A DNA stretch of 64,000 bases from positions 1,390,035 through 1,454,034 of the forward strand of contig VXBM01000014.1 in assembly GCA_013400155.1 (NCBI GenBank). Reading direction: 5' to 3'. Made by a program: the position numbers and the translations under genes. The DNA is from Helopsaltes ochotensis (lineage: Eukaryota > Chordata > Aves > Passeriformes > Locustellidae). Positions 37,384 through 49,109 of the stretch are shown piece after piece. Below the pieces are notes generated by a model. That model had not been told where the DNA came from. It did no database searches and saw only the letters and a program-made list of their open reading frames with translations. Every line of letters begins with the position of its first letter. Positions within the stretch are counted from its first letter, which is position 1.

Positions 37384-40300
37384 GTAAGTTTTGCTTGTCA
37401 AGTCTATGTGAGGATGATTGGTTGGACCAAAGTAACCTATTGCCTGTTGGGGTTTTTTGTGACATATCCAAGTAATAAGGAACTGTACTTTGAAAGAGCT
37501 TGATGTTTAGCAGATAGGTCTTAATTGTCTTCCAAGAATTGGTATTGCTTGGAAGAGAAATGTCATTTAGTTAAAAAACCATTCCTGAATGGGTATTTGA
37601 GGAGTTGGGGTATTATAATCCTTTCTAGTGTTTCATGTCAAATTCTAGGTCTAGTTGGATCTACTGGTGTCATGTTGAATATTTTTTGTTTGGTTTAGTT
37701 TGTTCAGAGACACTTACAAAGGAGCCTATGTGATGATTAGGTGCAGTCTCTCACCTTTTGTGCTGCTAGCCTAGATCTACTCCATGTAAATAGCTTTTAG
37801 AAGACACTCCCAGGACTGGTGTCATCACAGGAAATAAATAGGGAAGTCAAATTTCTGAGGAACAAAAATCACAAGGATTCAGTCACTATGGAGGCTTTAT
37901 CCTTTCAGGACCTATTCTTTGGCATCAGGAAGATCAGATTGCTGCACTTACAACTTTACCTGTATAGATATAGATCTATGGTCTAGCTGTTCCTGCTAGG
38001 TAATCAGAATGACATAAAATCGCACCTTTTCTGTGTGAGAACTTATGATTGTACCTGAGTAGAAATGCAAAAAATCTTTTATCTAGTTTTTTCCTGTAGA
38101 CTTACTAGTAGAAAGCGCTAAGGAGCTGAAACTTGCAGCTTCATTACTTATTATATCACTGTATGTCACAAGGCTTATGCTCCTTCATATCTAGGTTGGA
38201 GCTGCTGCTAATCCTGTTTATACCATGAGTCAGTTTAATAATTTAATTTAAAAAACCCCAAGCCATCAGCAGTAAAAAAGCACCCTAAAACACACAAAAA
38301 GCCAAATAAAAACCCAAAGAAACACGAACTCAAAGAAATTATGTGGAACTCCATGGTTATTTATTCAAAGGTTTTAAATGCTTACTTTGAAAGATCTGTA
38401 ATGGAAATAAAACATAATAGTTTATATCTGAAGAAATCTATACATTTCGATTGATCCTACCCTTTTTTCCCTGTATGCACCAAATCTGTGCATGTGGTGT
38501 GGTCCAAGTGTGGCGTTTATTGCCAACTTGGTATTTTAAAGTACTTTTCCTTAAAATTAGTCAGAAGTTTTCTTTTTTGTTGTTTTTGTTAAAAACATCA
38601 GTAGCTATGATGGTACTCTAACTATAAAAATGTGATTAACTGAGAATAAGTAAAACCAAAGAGACAGGTGGTTATTCACTGTTAGCCTTCATGTTGAATT
38701 TTTTTTTTCCTTTAAAGGAGATCTTCAGATTTTGGATTAATAATTTTCTCAAACTGGATTTTTAAAAAACCTTGTTTGGAGAAGAAAAAAAAGATAGGAT
38801 GCTGTGGAATTATTTATATTTTTATTATTTTACCAAGAGGTTATGATAGTCCCAGAGAAAGATTGTGGTGATACAGTATCTTAGAAAAATGTTGTGAAAC
38901 TCCTAAATGTTCTGTGGTTTATCTCCATAAATCTATTAACATAGTTATGTCTAACCTGAAGGCAAATGAACTGAACTGAACATGTGGGAATTGTTGGCAT
39001 TCTAGACAAATTCGTTTGACATGCATGTTTGGGCTAAATGGGAGGAATGTTACATCATTGAAAAAGACTTTGGTTTAATGTAAAAATCCAATCTCTAGCA
39101 AAGACATTTTTAAGGCTTTTGGGAGGAATTTCCTTTTTAGGAAGGGATTTGGAGAGGTTTATATGCATTAATGGTTGTAATCCTTACTAGCTGAGTATTG
39201 TATTGCAGCATGGAAATATATATTGTTCTTAAAACAGAGGTTTTAGGACCAATATTTTCCAAAGTTATTTTGGTCATGTGTGAATAAATCATACTTGGTT
39301 TGTGTACATTTTTTAAGTCCCATTAATCCAAATATGTATTGTGTTCATCTTTTATTGAAAAGCATCATTATGCCCCTCACAATGAGTCATAGCCATCAAT
39401 AGCTCTACAAAACAATTTCCAGTAAAAGAGAACACCATGATCCTTCTTGCATATAAATTTAGTGAAATGAAGGGTAGTAATTCAAAATAAATTTAGGATC
39501 AGCAGATCTAGAGAATTAATGAACTCTGAGATCTGTTAATTCTTTTTATGCCCCGTAATGCATCTCTGGAAACTTCTAATATAAAACAGAAAGTGAAGTT
39601 TCTATGTAGATTACTTTTACTTTGTGAGGATCTGCCATAGAACCACGGAATGTTAAGGGCTGAAAGGGACCTTAAAGATCAAGGACAGGGACATTTCCCA
39701 GTAGACCAGGTTTCTCAAGGCATTACCCAGCCTAGCCTTGAACACTGTTCTACATGGTGATATAAACCAACCAAATTTTTTCTCAGCTTTAACATGTGTG
39801 ATACTTATTTTTCAAGTAAAAAGTAACGTTTTGTCCCTGTAATATCAAGGAATTCTTTGGTTTAAAAAGGGGGGTGGGGGGTGTGTGCATATGACAGCAT
39901 AAACAAATCAGAGTTTCTGAGTGGTAGTAAGCAATTGTATTGGTACCCAGAATAAGTTTGCAAGTGTTTCCTTCAGCTGTTTAGGCAGTAAAACATAACA
40001 GGAAATGAATTACAGCATAGTGATTTTCAAGCAATATTAAACTAGAGAATTGAATGCTACTGTGTAAAATTAGTATGAATCATTAGCCAGTATTTCTCTC
40101 TCTGTGTCTTTTCTCTGCAGTGTGCTGCATGATTTTCAAAGTCATATTTTTAGAACCTTTTTCATTTCTTCATAAACACTTAATCCACTAAAAGGGGTAA
40201 TTGGGAGAAAAGGAGAAATCAGTTTAATTTCTGGCTTCCATACTCATCTCTTTCCACTTTCAGGAAGAAAAGTGTGTGACTGCTATTTCAGTGCCTCTGC

Positions 40301-41366
40301 TGGACGATTCTTATGGACAGTGGCCACATCTTCAGGCCTTTGTCACAGGAGCAGTCTCTCTTTACCTCAAAGATTTTATATACTGAAAATTTTTCAAAAT
40401 TATCACAAAAGTAAGAACTTTATTTGGTCTTCACTGGTTCTGCAAAAGCGGCAGTGGATTAGCTCTCATTCCTCAATTTCACACTGTCTGAGCATTGTAT
40501 CACAGTAATAATGAACAAGTAAACCTCCAAATTTTATAGAGTAATTTTTAGCTTCATTTTGATTCTGGTTAGGAGCTAAAATTCTGTTATTTTATGTTAC
40601 TGTCCTGAAATTACTCTTATATTTCTCTGCATTTTGCAAGCAAATTGCTAATGAAAGAGGAACATAGACATTTTTCCTTACGATTTGGTATAGATGTCAA
40701 TTACCCCTTTAAAAATGAATAAAAATTGTCAGTGGGTCCAGTAAGGAACTGAAGAAACAACACTGAAAGGAATTTCACGTTGTGCATTCTGAATATTGGT
40801 TAATTGATTACACAGCCTTCACTGGTTTGCTGTTTCTCTCACTCCCAATATTACTTTTACAGTTCTTACATACCATATTCTGGTAGCATGTGATCCTTCT
40901 TCAAAGACCTAACTCTTCAAATGAAGATTTGAAATATTTAAAATGATGGGCTGTTATAGATATTACAGGATTTTCATTTGCATAAATGTCTCCATGTAGT
41001 CACTACCTTCTAGCAGGCGAATTGAACAATTGTTTCTGGTTTATTGCTTGGAAATACACAGGGAAGTGATGAAACTTGATGACTGTGAGTTTTCAAAATG
41101 CTGGGTTATGGGGAATTTAATTAAAAGCAGCTTTGCAAGACCTACATAGCTGTGTTTGTGTGTTTGTAATGTGTATTACTTTGTATGTTTGCTGGCAGTG
41201 AGAACACTGCAAGGAGATCAAGCAGAGTTAAACCAATGCTAAATTTCATCAGTTAATTGTAAATGTATTTCTCTGTTTTGTCTGGGGTTTTTTTGGTAGC
41301 AGCTCTCTAGTATATGATTAGATAACTGGTTTTTAGTGTTCATTAATATAAACATATTCTCTGTAG
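37384..41366 (+). other. TTC27: TTC27 intron 6 (3,983 bp)
   Basis: It contains the deleted CR1 fragment at 39,636-39,752, an A/C-rich stretch near 38,250-38,335 and a short G-rich run near 39,870. No coding sequence is recognised. Confidence 0.85.
39636..39752 (-). repeat. CR1 LINE fragment with internal deletion, minus strand, intron 6
   Basis: The plus strand reads 'atagaaccacggaatg', 'gaaagggaccttaaagatca', then jumps to 'ggacagggacatttccc', 'agtagaccaggtttctcaa' and 'cagcctagccttgaacactg'. Compared with the usual avian CR1 tail it lacks about 25 bases after 'aaagatca' (the tract around 'ccaaccccctgccatgg'). It stops after about 115 bases. It is old and diverged. Confidence 0.85.
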
Positions 41367-41503
41367 GTGCTTTGGGGAAGAGAACACGGTTTCAGGAAAA
41401 ATATGTTGCACAGCTTATTTTGGATGTCCAAAGAACAGATGGATTCCTCCTTCCTCACAGTGAACTAAGTCCAGCTCCCACACCTCTAGAAAGCTTAACA
41501 ATA
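41367..41503 (+). CDS. TTC27: TTC27 coding exon 7 (residues 269-314)
   Basis: The acceptor is TCTGTAG. The exon completes a Gly codon, then reads ALGKRTRFQEKYVAQLILDV, a strongly conserved family block. The segment after it (QRTDGFLLPHSELSPAPTP) is less conserved and appears one residue longer than in human as I recall it. It is probably an exposed loop. The exon ends in phase 0 at ATA|GTATGT. The exon side of this donor is non-consensus (ATA rather than CAG or AAG), but the next exon resumes exactly in the conserved LNDD block. Confidence 0.93.
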
Positions 41504-42690
41504 GTATGTATCTGAGAAGAATTGTTTTAATTTCTTAAAATGAAAATGTTCTGAGGCTTTTGTTGTGTGTCTGCTAAAGAAAAGTGTGGTGTGCCTAGAG
41601 AAACTTAGCTGGGGTTTTTGAAAGTTTGCGGAAGAGCTGTGGGGCAGAAATTTGCCTAATATTAAAGGACGTGAGGTAAAAGAACATATGAATGTCTGCA
41701 AGACAGATGTGTCTACTCAACTAAGAGCATGTTTGCAAGTATGATCTTCTACAGTTTGTACATTAATTTTTAGTGACTAAGAATGATGGAGCTAGGAAAA
41801 CAGGTGAGAGGCAGATTTTCAAAATAGCCTGCAGGGCATCACAGGATTTCACAGATTCCTACAGACTGACAGACATATTTGGTTACAGTGCAAAGATAGG
41901 AAATTGCTCTCCTTATTCCTGTGGCATGAATTATGTGAGTTGGTCCTACTGATCTTAAGGGTGTGCATGATGACTTCAATTATAAATTTCTTGAGAACCA
42001 CTGTATTGATTTAGGATAGCATTTTTCCCTCATAAGGAGATTTAATGTTATTTGAACTTGCAAAAGAAGCCAGAGATGAATTGAGCCATTATGGTCCCAA
42101 GTTTATGCTTCAACTAGGAAAGCCTTTATTAAAAAGCATTGTGCCTTGATAGACTTCCAGGTCAAGCAGGTATTTTGTGCAGAGAAATAGTCAATACTTT
42201 GCTATTTCTTAATTAAATACATAAATATCTTAGGAGACTAATCTAGATTTTTCTTGCTTGTCCATTAGCATATCCTTGGTGTTGCATTTGATTGGATGAA
42301 GTGAGGTTGGCCACACGTGTCACAACTTGGGCTTATGGTAGAACTCCATCTGGCAGCCCCTTACAGGATAGTGAGAGCTCAGAGGAAGCTGCCCTGGTGA
42401 ATGTCACACGTCAGTTACAACCCACCTAGAACTAAATGACAGGATGCACTGTTCACAGAGTTCTTGACTGGGATATTGTTATGAGTGTTTCTTTCCAGTT
42501 ACTCCCAACTTTCTGAAGTATTTGCCTTTGTAGTCTATTTGTGGGGAAGCCTGTAGTTTGGAATAAAATTACTTCATTACTTCAATAAAGATGGCTACAC
42601 TGGCTTAGGCTGTAGGTATAACTCAGAATGAAATAATTTGCCATTGCTGATCAAGTGTTGTACTCATATGTGCTTTCAATGAACAGACAC

Positions 42691-42723
42691 AGTAAAAGTA
42701 AAGTAAGTAAAAGTAAAGTAAGT
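42691..42723 (+). repeat. 15-bp tandem duplication in intron 7
   Basis: The unit AGTAAAAGTAAAGTA occurs twice back to back (42691-42705 and 42706-42720), followed by AGT. The unit itself is built from shorter AGTAAA-like words. Confidence 0.9.
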
Positions 42724-44286
42724 TTAGCAGAGAATTTGAGAAAGAAAGTGTGGGTAATTGGAAGCTTTAAAAATCATGCTGTCGTCAGGCAGTCATGTTG
42801 ATGTGATCCATACTTCCCTACTAAAATTTTACTGAGTGTAGCTTCAAAAGAATGCTAGAGAAAATAAACATATCTATGCTTTTGGAAAAGTGTAAAGGCG
42901 ATCCTAGAAACAATGGGTTCTGGCTGCAGGGAGGGATGAGTTTTGTGTAAATCTGAGTGACTGTGTCATATAATTCTGTTATAACTTACTCAGACTCCTC
43001 TTTAGAGAAAGTGAGGCTTTCTGTTCCCACAGTCTACCTCTCAAAAAAAAATTAAGAATTAAAAAATCAGAACTTTTTATTTCTGTATCTTGTGTGTGTC
43101 AAAATCTAGAAAATCTTGTTGTAGAACCGTGTGCTGCTTTGTGGCAAACCTGAGGTATTTCAGGTTCAGCCATTTTATTAACTTGTGTGCGTGTTCTACC
43201 ACAGGTATTACACCAGGTTTGACTAAGTAGATTCTTCAGTTCTTGTGTGTATTGAATTGCCAAGTAAAGATTTCATTTTGTTCCCCTTTTCCAAAAATGT
43301 TTTTATTGATAATGTAGTATCAAAATGCAACTTATTAATGTAGTTTGTTAGTACAATGTAATTAACTTAGCAGTGAATCCTAGTGATTATTTTGCCAGGT
43401 CTGATTTCAAATTTGTTGGCCTTGAGTGTATCGTGAAGGTATTTTAGCTAAAATTGGAGTTAATGCTATTTTCCTTCTGCCAAAGCTACCAACATCATTG
43501 CATCCCTGTCTGAGTTTAGGGAGGATACTTGTTGTATCTAGTATACTTCTAAAAGACTATTCATGGCAAATACATAAAAGTTAAGTCTTGAGAGGTGCTG
43601 CGAATCTCCACAGCATTAACATATGCATATGAAAAGTGAAATTATAATAGGCAAATTTTCTTCCAATTCTCTCCAGAGTTCTTACTTTACATCTGCCATT
43701 TGCTGATAAAGGAAAATGCTCTATTTGTCTCAAGATAGGATTTATCCTGGATGAGTGGAAAATTTCCTAAGAAAATTATATATTCTGACAGTTTAGATAA
43801 GTTGAGGCTGGTCCCACCTAATTTTCATCTCCTATTTTGGAGTGCATACCTCCATGATCTTAAAGCTCTCCCCTTAGTCTTGTTCAATAGTAAGACTGAA
43901 CAAGTTATTTTACAGGGAAGCATGAATAATTTAATTCCATTAAAATACAATCAAAATAATGATGTGACCGGTGGTTGGATTGGTACCTGTGCTGATTTCT
44001 GGTCAAGGGCTTCGTCCTTCCCTCTGGTGCTGAGCAATTACATTATCTCTGGTGGCGCTAGAAGCAAAACTATTTGGATTTCAAAATAACTTTTTAAGAC
44101 TGTAAACTCAAATCTTTGCTCCCAGATCAGTTTCTGTGAAAGGAAAGCCTCAGGCTTGAGGTGATGCTTAAGGACTCTTGATATGAAGTGGTATGTTAAA
44201 ATAGTTTGAGCAATTTTAAACAATTCAGAACTGTTTTTATGTTTTGGTGGAATGAGGAAGTGTTTTTATATCTAGGAATGGAAGTC

Positions 44287-44321
44287 CAACTCAACTCAAC
44301 AGTTGCAGTTGAGTTCAGTTG
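44287..44321. repeat. Hairpin-forming inverted repeat, 14-bp arms, intron 7
   Basis: The left arm CAACTCAACTCAAC (44287-44300) pairs with GTTGAGTTCAGTTG (44308-44321) with one mismatch, around a 7-base loop. It is not part of a recognised transposon. Confidence 0.85.
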
Positions 44322-45752
44322 ATCAATATTCATAGTGAAGCTAAAGTAATTAGTACTATTTATACAAGTTAGATTTTAAAAATTATGTAGACCTGAAGGG
44401 GGAAGTTTTTAACTAATTGCCATATAAGTTAAATTGTAATTTATGTTACACCTGATGAAGTATCATTATACTAGTTGTAAAATAATATTCCACTGGACAT
44501 GGTAGATAATCCTTATATAGTCTAATGTAATAAGAGAAGAAAATGATGGTAATAAATTTGACTTTAAAACTGTGAATATCTTCCCTATCCACTTAAAAAA
44601 AAAAAGCTTATTTTCTTCACATTCTCTGTCAAGTCAGTTTCCTTTCATTTATATAGTGATAAAATACTGGGGATGAATGCAGATAATTCACTTCAAAGCA
44701 TTCCTGTTTGCTCTTTGTTCTTCTGTGGATCTTCATTTTGACCTTGCCAACGGAAGATATGAATGAGAAACAGCTACTACTGGGACACTGAAGGGAAATT
44801 AATAGGAAATTTGAAAAACTGTGAATATAAATCCACTATCTGTTTTTAATAGTTTGTAAAAACTACTACTGGAACCTAAAAACCAGTAGTATGATAATTG
44901 GTTTCAGGACCAATTGTTTCGGTTTGTGTTTGTTTTTCAAGAGAAGAAGGAAGAAATAGTATTATAGCTACTTCCTCCTTGCTTGCAGCCAAGGAAATTT
45001 TTTATTGTTTCCAAGCAAACAGAAATTCAATGAACCTGGTCATTTACACTTTTCAGACCTAGATTATATTATTTTCAAGTTAAATGATAGACAGTTAAGT
45101 ACAGGTAGCATGCTTTTATGTAAAACTTAAACTAAAGACTCTTTAAATAAAAAGTATGTTCCAGAGGAAATTTTATGAAAAATCACAGGTAGTTGTCCAG
45201 GAGCAAATGTTTTCAGAACGTGCTGGCTCAGTGAGGTCTTTTCAGTCTGTGGGGTTTTTTTTTAATTTACCTTTACTGCCAGAAGTCATGGTTTATGTAG
45301 TTGGGTTTTCCTAATATTTAAACAGAAATCCCTAAATTCCCAGAGGTCCAAGGTGGCTAACCTGAAAACCCACATTAATGACCATAACATCAATCTGTTT
45401 CAGTTGTCTGAACGTGTATAGTAGAGGATGACACTGTTGATAGTTCTATGGGCAACAGTTTGAAAAGGGAAGCTACCTTCAGGCTTATTTAAATAGAAAA
45501 CTGATATTAACTAACCTCAGAGTTGCTCTGAATGCTGTTTCTCATGCATAGGAAACAGTATATTTGTAGCAAAAATGTTTTGGATCATAACTCCTTGTAC
45601 TGGCTTCGTTAGTTTTTTGTCATGTTGGTGAATTAATTTCTGTTGTGTAGTTTTTTAATGGTAGTATTATCCTTTTTCAAACAAGTCTATTTTTTCATAT
45701 TTTGAAGGCATAATTCTATCTATTTTAAAATATTCTTTTTCTCTTCCAACAG

Positions 45753-45865
45753 AATTATGATTTAAATGATGACACAGTGCTTAATGAGATAAAATTAGCA
45801 GATGCTGACCAGTACCAGGTGCCTGATTTGTGTGCAGAAGAGCTCGCTGTAATCCTTGGAATATG
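45753..45865 (+). CDS. TTC27: TTC27 coding exon 8 (residues 315-351)
   Basis: The acceptor is CTTCCAACAG. The peptide is NYDLNDDTVLNEIKLAD followed by YQVPDLCAEELAVILGI. The acidic LNDDT.LN.IKLAD and PDLCAEE.A.ILGI motifs match the family. The exon ends with two bases of a Cys codon at donor ATG|GTAAGT, which is strong on the intron side. No other reading frame in this stretch resembles coding sequence. Confidence 0.95.
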
Positions 45866-47695
45866 GTAAGTTAGTTTCTGGCTACTTAAAAAAAAACTCC
45901 AAAAAACAACTACATGAATCATTGTGACAATGAAATAATGAGATGGTAAGTTGATGGGACTTTTTTTCTTCTTTATTATATAGTCTGGCTGCTAAAAGGC
46001 TGAAAGATTTTCATTATAGATGGATAGCATTTTCAGTTGTCTCAGAGTGAGCATTAGTGTCCAGTTCAGAATTTCAGAAATATTTCATGAATAGCTATAT
46101 TGTAGTTTTATCTTTAAAAAGCTTTATATTCTTTGTGCTTCATGTTAATTACATTTCAAATATCAGCTGACATTAACTACCATACAGTGATAGCACTTTG
46201 GTAAATTTTGAAAACATATTTCAGATTCTGCAATTGCCAGCTTCCTGTGAGGATCAACCATCAAGCAAAACACTGCCCTGCTATTCTTAAATGGAAATAC
46301 TTGTATAAATTCAATGTCCATTGCTAGTTAAAAACTATAGTATAAAATCCTTGTGATTTTGCACCTTGTTTTTTTGCCCGTAACTTTTAGAAATGATGTG
46401 CTACTTGGATTTTGTAAATAGCGTAGGAGAACAAAAGGCAGGCTTGAGATCTGAGGATCAGAAGTTATGGCATGGAGGAGTATAATACAGTCAGTCAGTG
46501 ACCTTGGTGCAGTGTTCACGAGCCCTGACTCTCAAAGTGCTTTTCCCATCTATGAGTTGCAAAATGATGGAATATCCATTAGGCTGTCAAGGTAGACCTG
46601 ATTAACCAGATTTAAGAATTGGTTGTAAGCTGTTGACAATTAGCTTTTGCTGTTTTATTAGAAAGTACTTTTTTCTGCTGCACAGGACACCTTACTTCAA
46701 GGTTCTGTTTTATCTGTCTAAAGAATGTCTGTTTCTCTTTTTTTTTTCCCCTCTATTACTTCAATAAAGTCCTTAAGACAAGATTCAAGAGTGGAGAGAA
46801 AATACCTTACAAAACTGAATAGTGTGATAATTAGTGACTTCTCTTCATATTGTTGTGAAAAGATTCCTCATCATAGATCTTACACAGTAGATCCTAAGTT
46901 CTACTCAGATTTCAACTCCTGAAGTTCTCTGGGATGAACTGGTTTATCTGTCCTTGAAATCAGAACAAATACAGGTCATAGAAATTCAATTTTCGTAATG
47001 TAGTCTGACAAGAATTAACACAGTCATTAGAAATGCTTAAAACTAAGGTACAATTCTATTCTAGATTCAGATTCATATTATAACTTTAAATTTGATTTGA
47101 TTCAGTATGGAAAACAATTCAGTTCTATCTTTCAAGACTTACATTTCTGTACTTACTTGTCTTAAAACTTTGTAAATGGATGTGGCAGAAATGAAATTCA
47201 GAGATCTATTTTAGCACTGCTCTTATCAGGAAGAGCTGCATCTATGAGCTTCAAAAAGCTGTGACAAAAATTGATCTAGAATAAGAAGAGGATTAATCCT
47301 TTTTGGTTGAATCAGTATATTTTTAGGATGATGAAAAATAAGTTCCACTTCCATCAAAATTTAACTATCCCTTGGTTTACCTGTCTTCTTCAAAAGCTGT
47401 GGTCATGTCATTGAACATTCTGGTGCCTAACTGCAGTTGAGCTGGTATACTTGAACTTTTCTTGCCTTTTTTTCCTCTCTTTGTTGGTTGTCTCCCTCCT
47501 CCATGCATAGAGAAACTTGCTGTTGTTTACCTGAAATCAGTTGCCTTGGGTTGACTGCATCCAGCTGACAAGAAGTCTGTCTGCTAGCAGCTGATGTTAG
47601 ATATGGAAAAAATGGTGAACTGAAGCAGTGAAATTCTCTATAACTTTCCTATTTGCATGAAAATTTTAACAAAGAAGGGAAAAAACAGTGAGACA

Positions 47696-47722
47696 GATAT
47701 CTATATATAGATATTTATATAG
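47696..47722 (+). repeat. AT-rich ATAT/GATA simple repeat in intron 8
   Basis: Alternating ATAT and AGATAT words form a short low-complexity tract. A similar tract occurs at 52552-52590 in intron 9. Confidence 0.7.
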
Positions 47723-48742
47723 AATTTCTTTCCTAGCGATGCTGTCTAAAACTTTCAAAACAGTACACCAGTGGCATAGGTTTTGGTTTGTTTTTTAATG
47801 TGGGGAGATCAGGGAAAGTGTATTGAAGCAATAGTTAATAAACTTTCCTTTATGTCCTTGTGGCCATAACACTCAAATAGCTTGCTGAAGCTGATGGTGT
47901 TACGAAACATCAGTATAAAAGTGTGTGTGGAACCTCTATCATGGGATGTCAGTGGGAACAGACTAGATAACAATTAATCTGAAGTGAGAGGTTTGTAGTG
48001 CAGGAAAAAGAGCTGGAAGAGCTCTCAAGCCTTCTAGAAATTGTTGTGAGTAGTCTGTGTGCATTTAAGTATAAGAAATCATACCTGGATAACCAGGCAA
48101 AGCAATCTCCAAAGTAAGTTACGTAATGTAGAGGGTGTAATTTCAGTCTGTAACCTATTATCACTGTAAGCATCTTTGCAATTTTAGTCTAGAATATGAA
48201 GCCTGCTGCAGAATTTAGTGTGATAAGTTTGGGCTTATGCATATAGCCATTATATTGGTTTGGTGATGATCCATCATCTATGGTACAGTTCAGAATATAT
48301 TTTCACTTGTTATCTTCAGTTTTAACAGGGAGCTTGAATTATAGCTTATGTTGTTTTTTGTGCAATTTGGTGATATCTCTTAAGTATGTTTGTAAGTGTT
48401 GGGGAGCTGTTGTCTAAGGAAAACATTCACCCATGCAAGAGTTGTAAGCCAGATTTCTTTATCATCTCTCTAAGCATATCCAACTCTGAATAAAATAGTT
48501 TTAATTCTCACCTCTGTGTTTTCTTCTGATCTTCCCCCTGGGTATACTTCAAGGTAGCGGTAATGCTGGTTAGTGAGAGATGGACTCATGTGGTTGTGTT
48601 TTTAGAGTGACTAGAAGGAGGGTCTTTGGCTGAGATTACCCTTCAGCGCTTCTCAAGCATTAGTAGTTTTTTGCTTTGCAGAATCTGCGTTCAATTAGTT
48701 ATAGGATTTTAACTCAAAACAGATCTCTGTAAAAACAATAAA

Positions 48743-48758
48743 AATAAATAAATAAAAC
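48743..48758 (+). repeat. Short (AAAT)n simple repeat in intron 8
   Basis: An A-rich tract with about four AAAT/AATA units occurs just before a T-run. No other structure is visible. Confidence 0.7.
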
Positions 48759-49042
48759 TTTTTTTAGGATTAGTGAAATTGCTATTCCTATAAGCTTAAA
48801 CTGAGTAAGAGACTTCACTTAAGGGTGATATTGGAAAGGTACTTATAAGATATCTTGGTCCCCTAGATGGTTCTTTATTTCTGTGACTGTTTTCTAGGTC
48901 TAGGTCATTTTCTTCTGCACAAAGCCAACTCCCATTTGTCATCTCCAAAATGTCCTTTAGATTTCTGCAAGTTTGAAAAATGTGTTCTGAATAATATTAT
49001 TCTAAAGGTGAAATCAGCTTTTTTTCTTTTTTCTCTTTACAG

Positions 49043-49109
49043 TATAGACTTCCAAAAGAATAATCCAATACACAAATTAACTGAAGAGGAACTTCTGGCT
49101 TTTACTTCA
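49043..49109 (+). CDS. TTC27: TTC27 coding exon 9 (residues 352-374), last exon in the window
   Basis: A very strong pyrimidine tract ends CTCTTTACAG. This short exon of 67 nt completes the Cys codon and reads IDFQKNNPIHKLTEEELLAFTS, matching the family block FQKNNPVHTLTE.ELLAFTS. The donor is TCA|GTAAGT, in phase 0. The next expected exon should begin with a Cys-Leu-Leu-Ser type block containing a KFWAIQ-like motif. I looked for it through 64,000 and did not find it, so the coding sequence leaves the window inside intron 9. Confidence 0.94.

Larger units (their letters stand above)
41504..45752 (+). other. TTC27: TTC27 intron 7 (4,249 bp)
   Basis: It carries the 15-bp duplication at 42,691 and the hairpin at 44,287. 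A 112-codon plus-strand frame at 43,751-44,089 has no recognisable motif and no splice context. Confidence 0.85.
45866..49042 (+). other. TTC27: TTC27 intron 8 (3,177 bp)
   Basis: AT-rich, with short simple repeats near 47,700 and 48,743. No transposon or exon is recognised. Confidence 0.85.
15932..49109 (+). other. TTC27: TTC27 gene, 5' part (coding exons 1-9 of a longer gene)
   Basis: Nine exons joined at AG/GT boundaries give one open frame of 1,122 nt, 374 codons, which I recognise as the N-terminal part of TTC27. Matching landmarks include LLRGF near residue 10, FVQSNWTGP in exon 3, LDGES in exon 4, LPWWTLRCVNIH in exon 5, FHLESAY and YYEYKKAK in exon 6, ALGKRTRFQE in exon 7, LNDDTVLNEIKLAD and PDLCAEE in exon 8, and FQKNNPIH in exon 9. 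TTC27 is the vertebrate homologue of yeast Emw1. From the literature it is linked to chaperone-assisted assembly involving HSP90/R2TP and the U5 snRNP protein EFTUD2. The family protein is about 840 residues with TPR repeats in its C-terminal half, so the repeats lie outside this window. No frameshift or stop breaks the frame, so the gene looks functional. Orientation is plus, with introns from 2.3 to more than 14.9 kb. Confidence 0.95.

Noticed and set aside
37384..37475. Extension of exon 6 by about 30 codons into intron 6
   Set aside because: The donor at 37384 is a perfect CAG|GTAAGT and exon 7 resumes the conserved GALGKRT block in phase.
43751..44089. 112-codon plus-strand frame in intron 7
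   Set aside because: No recognisable domain, no splice-site pair in the TTC27 frame, and base composition like the surrounding intron.
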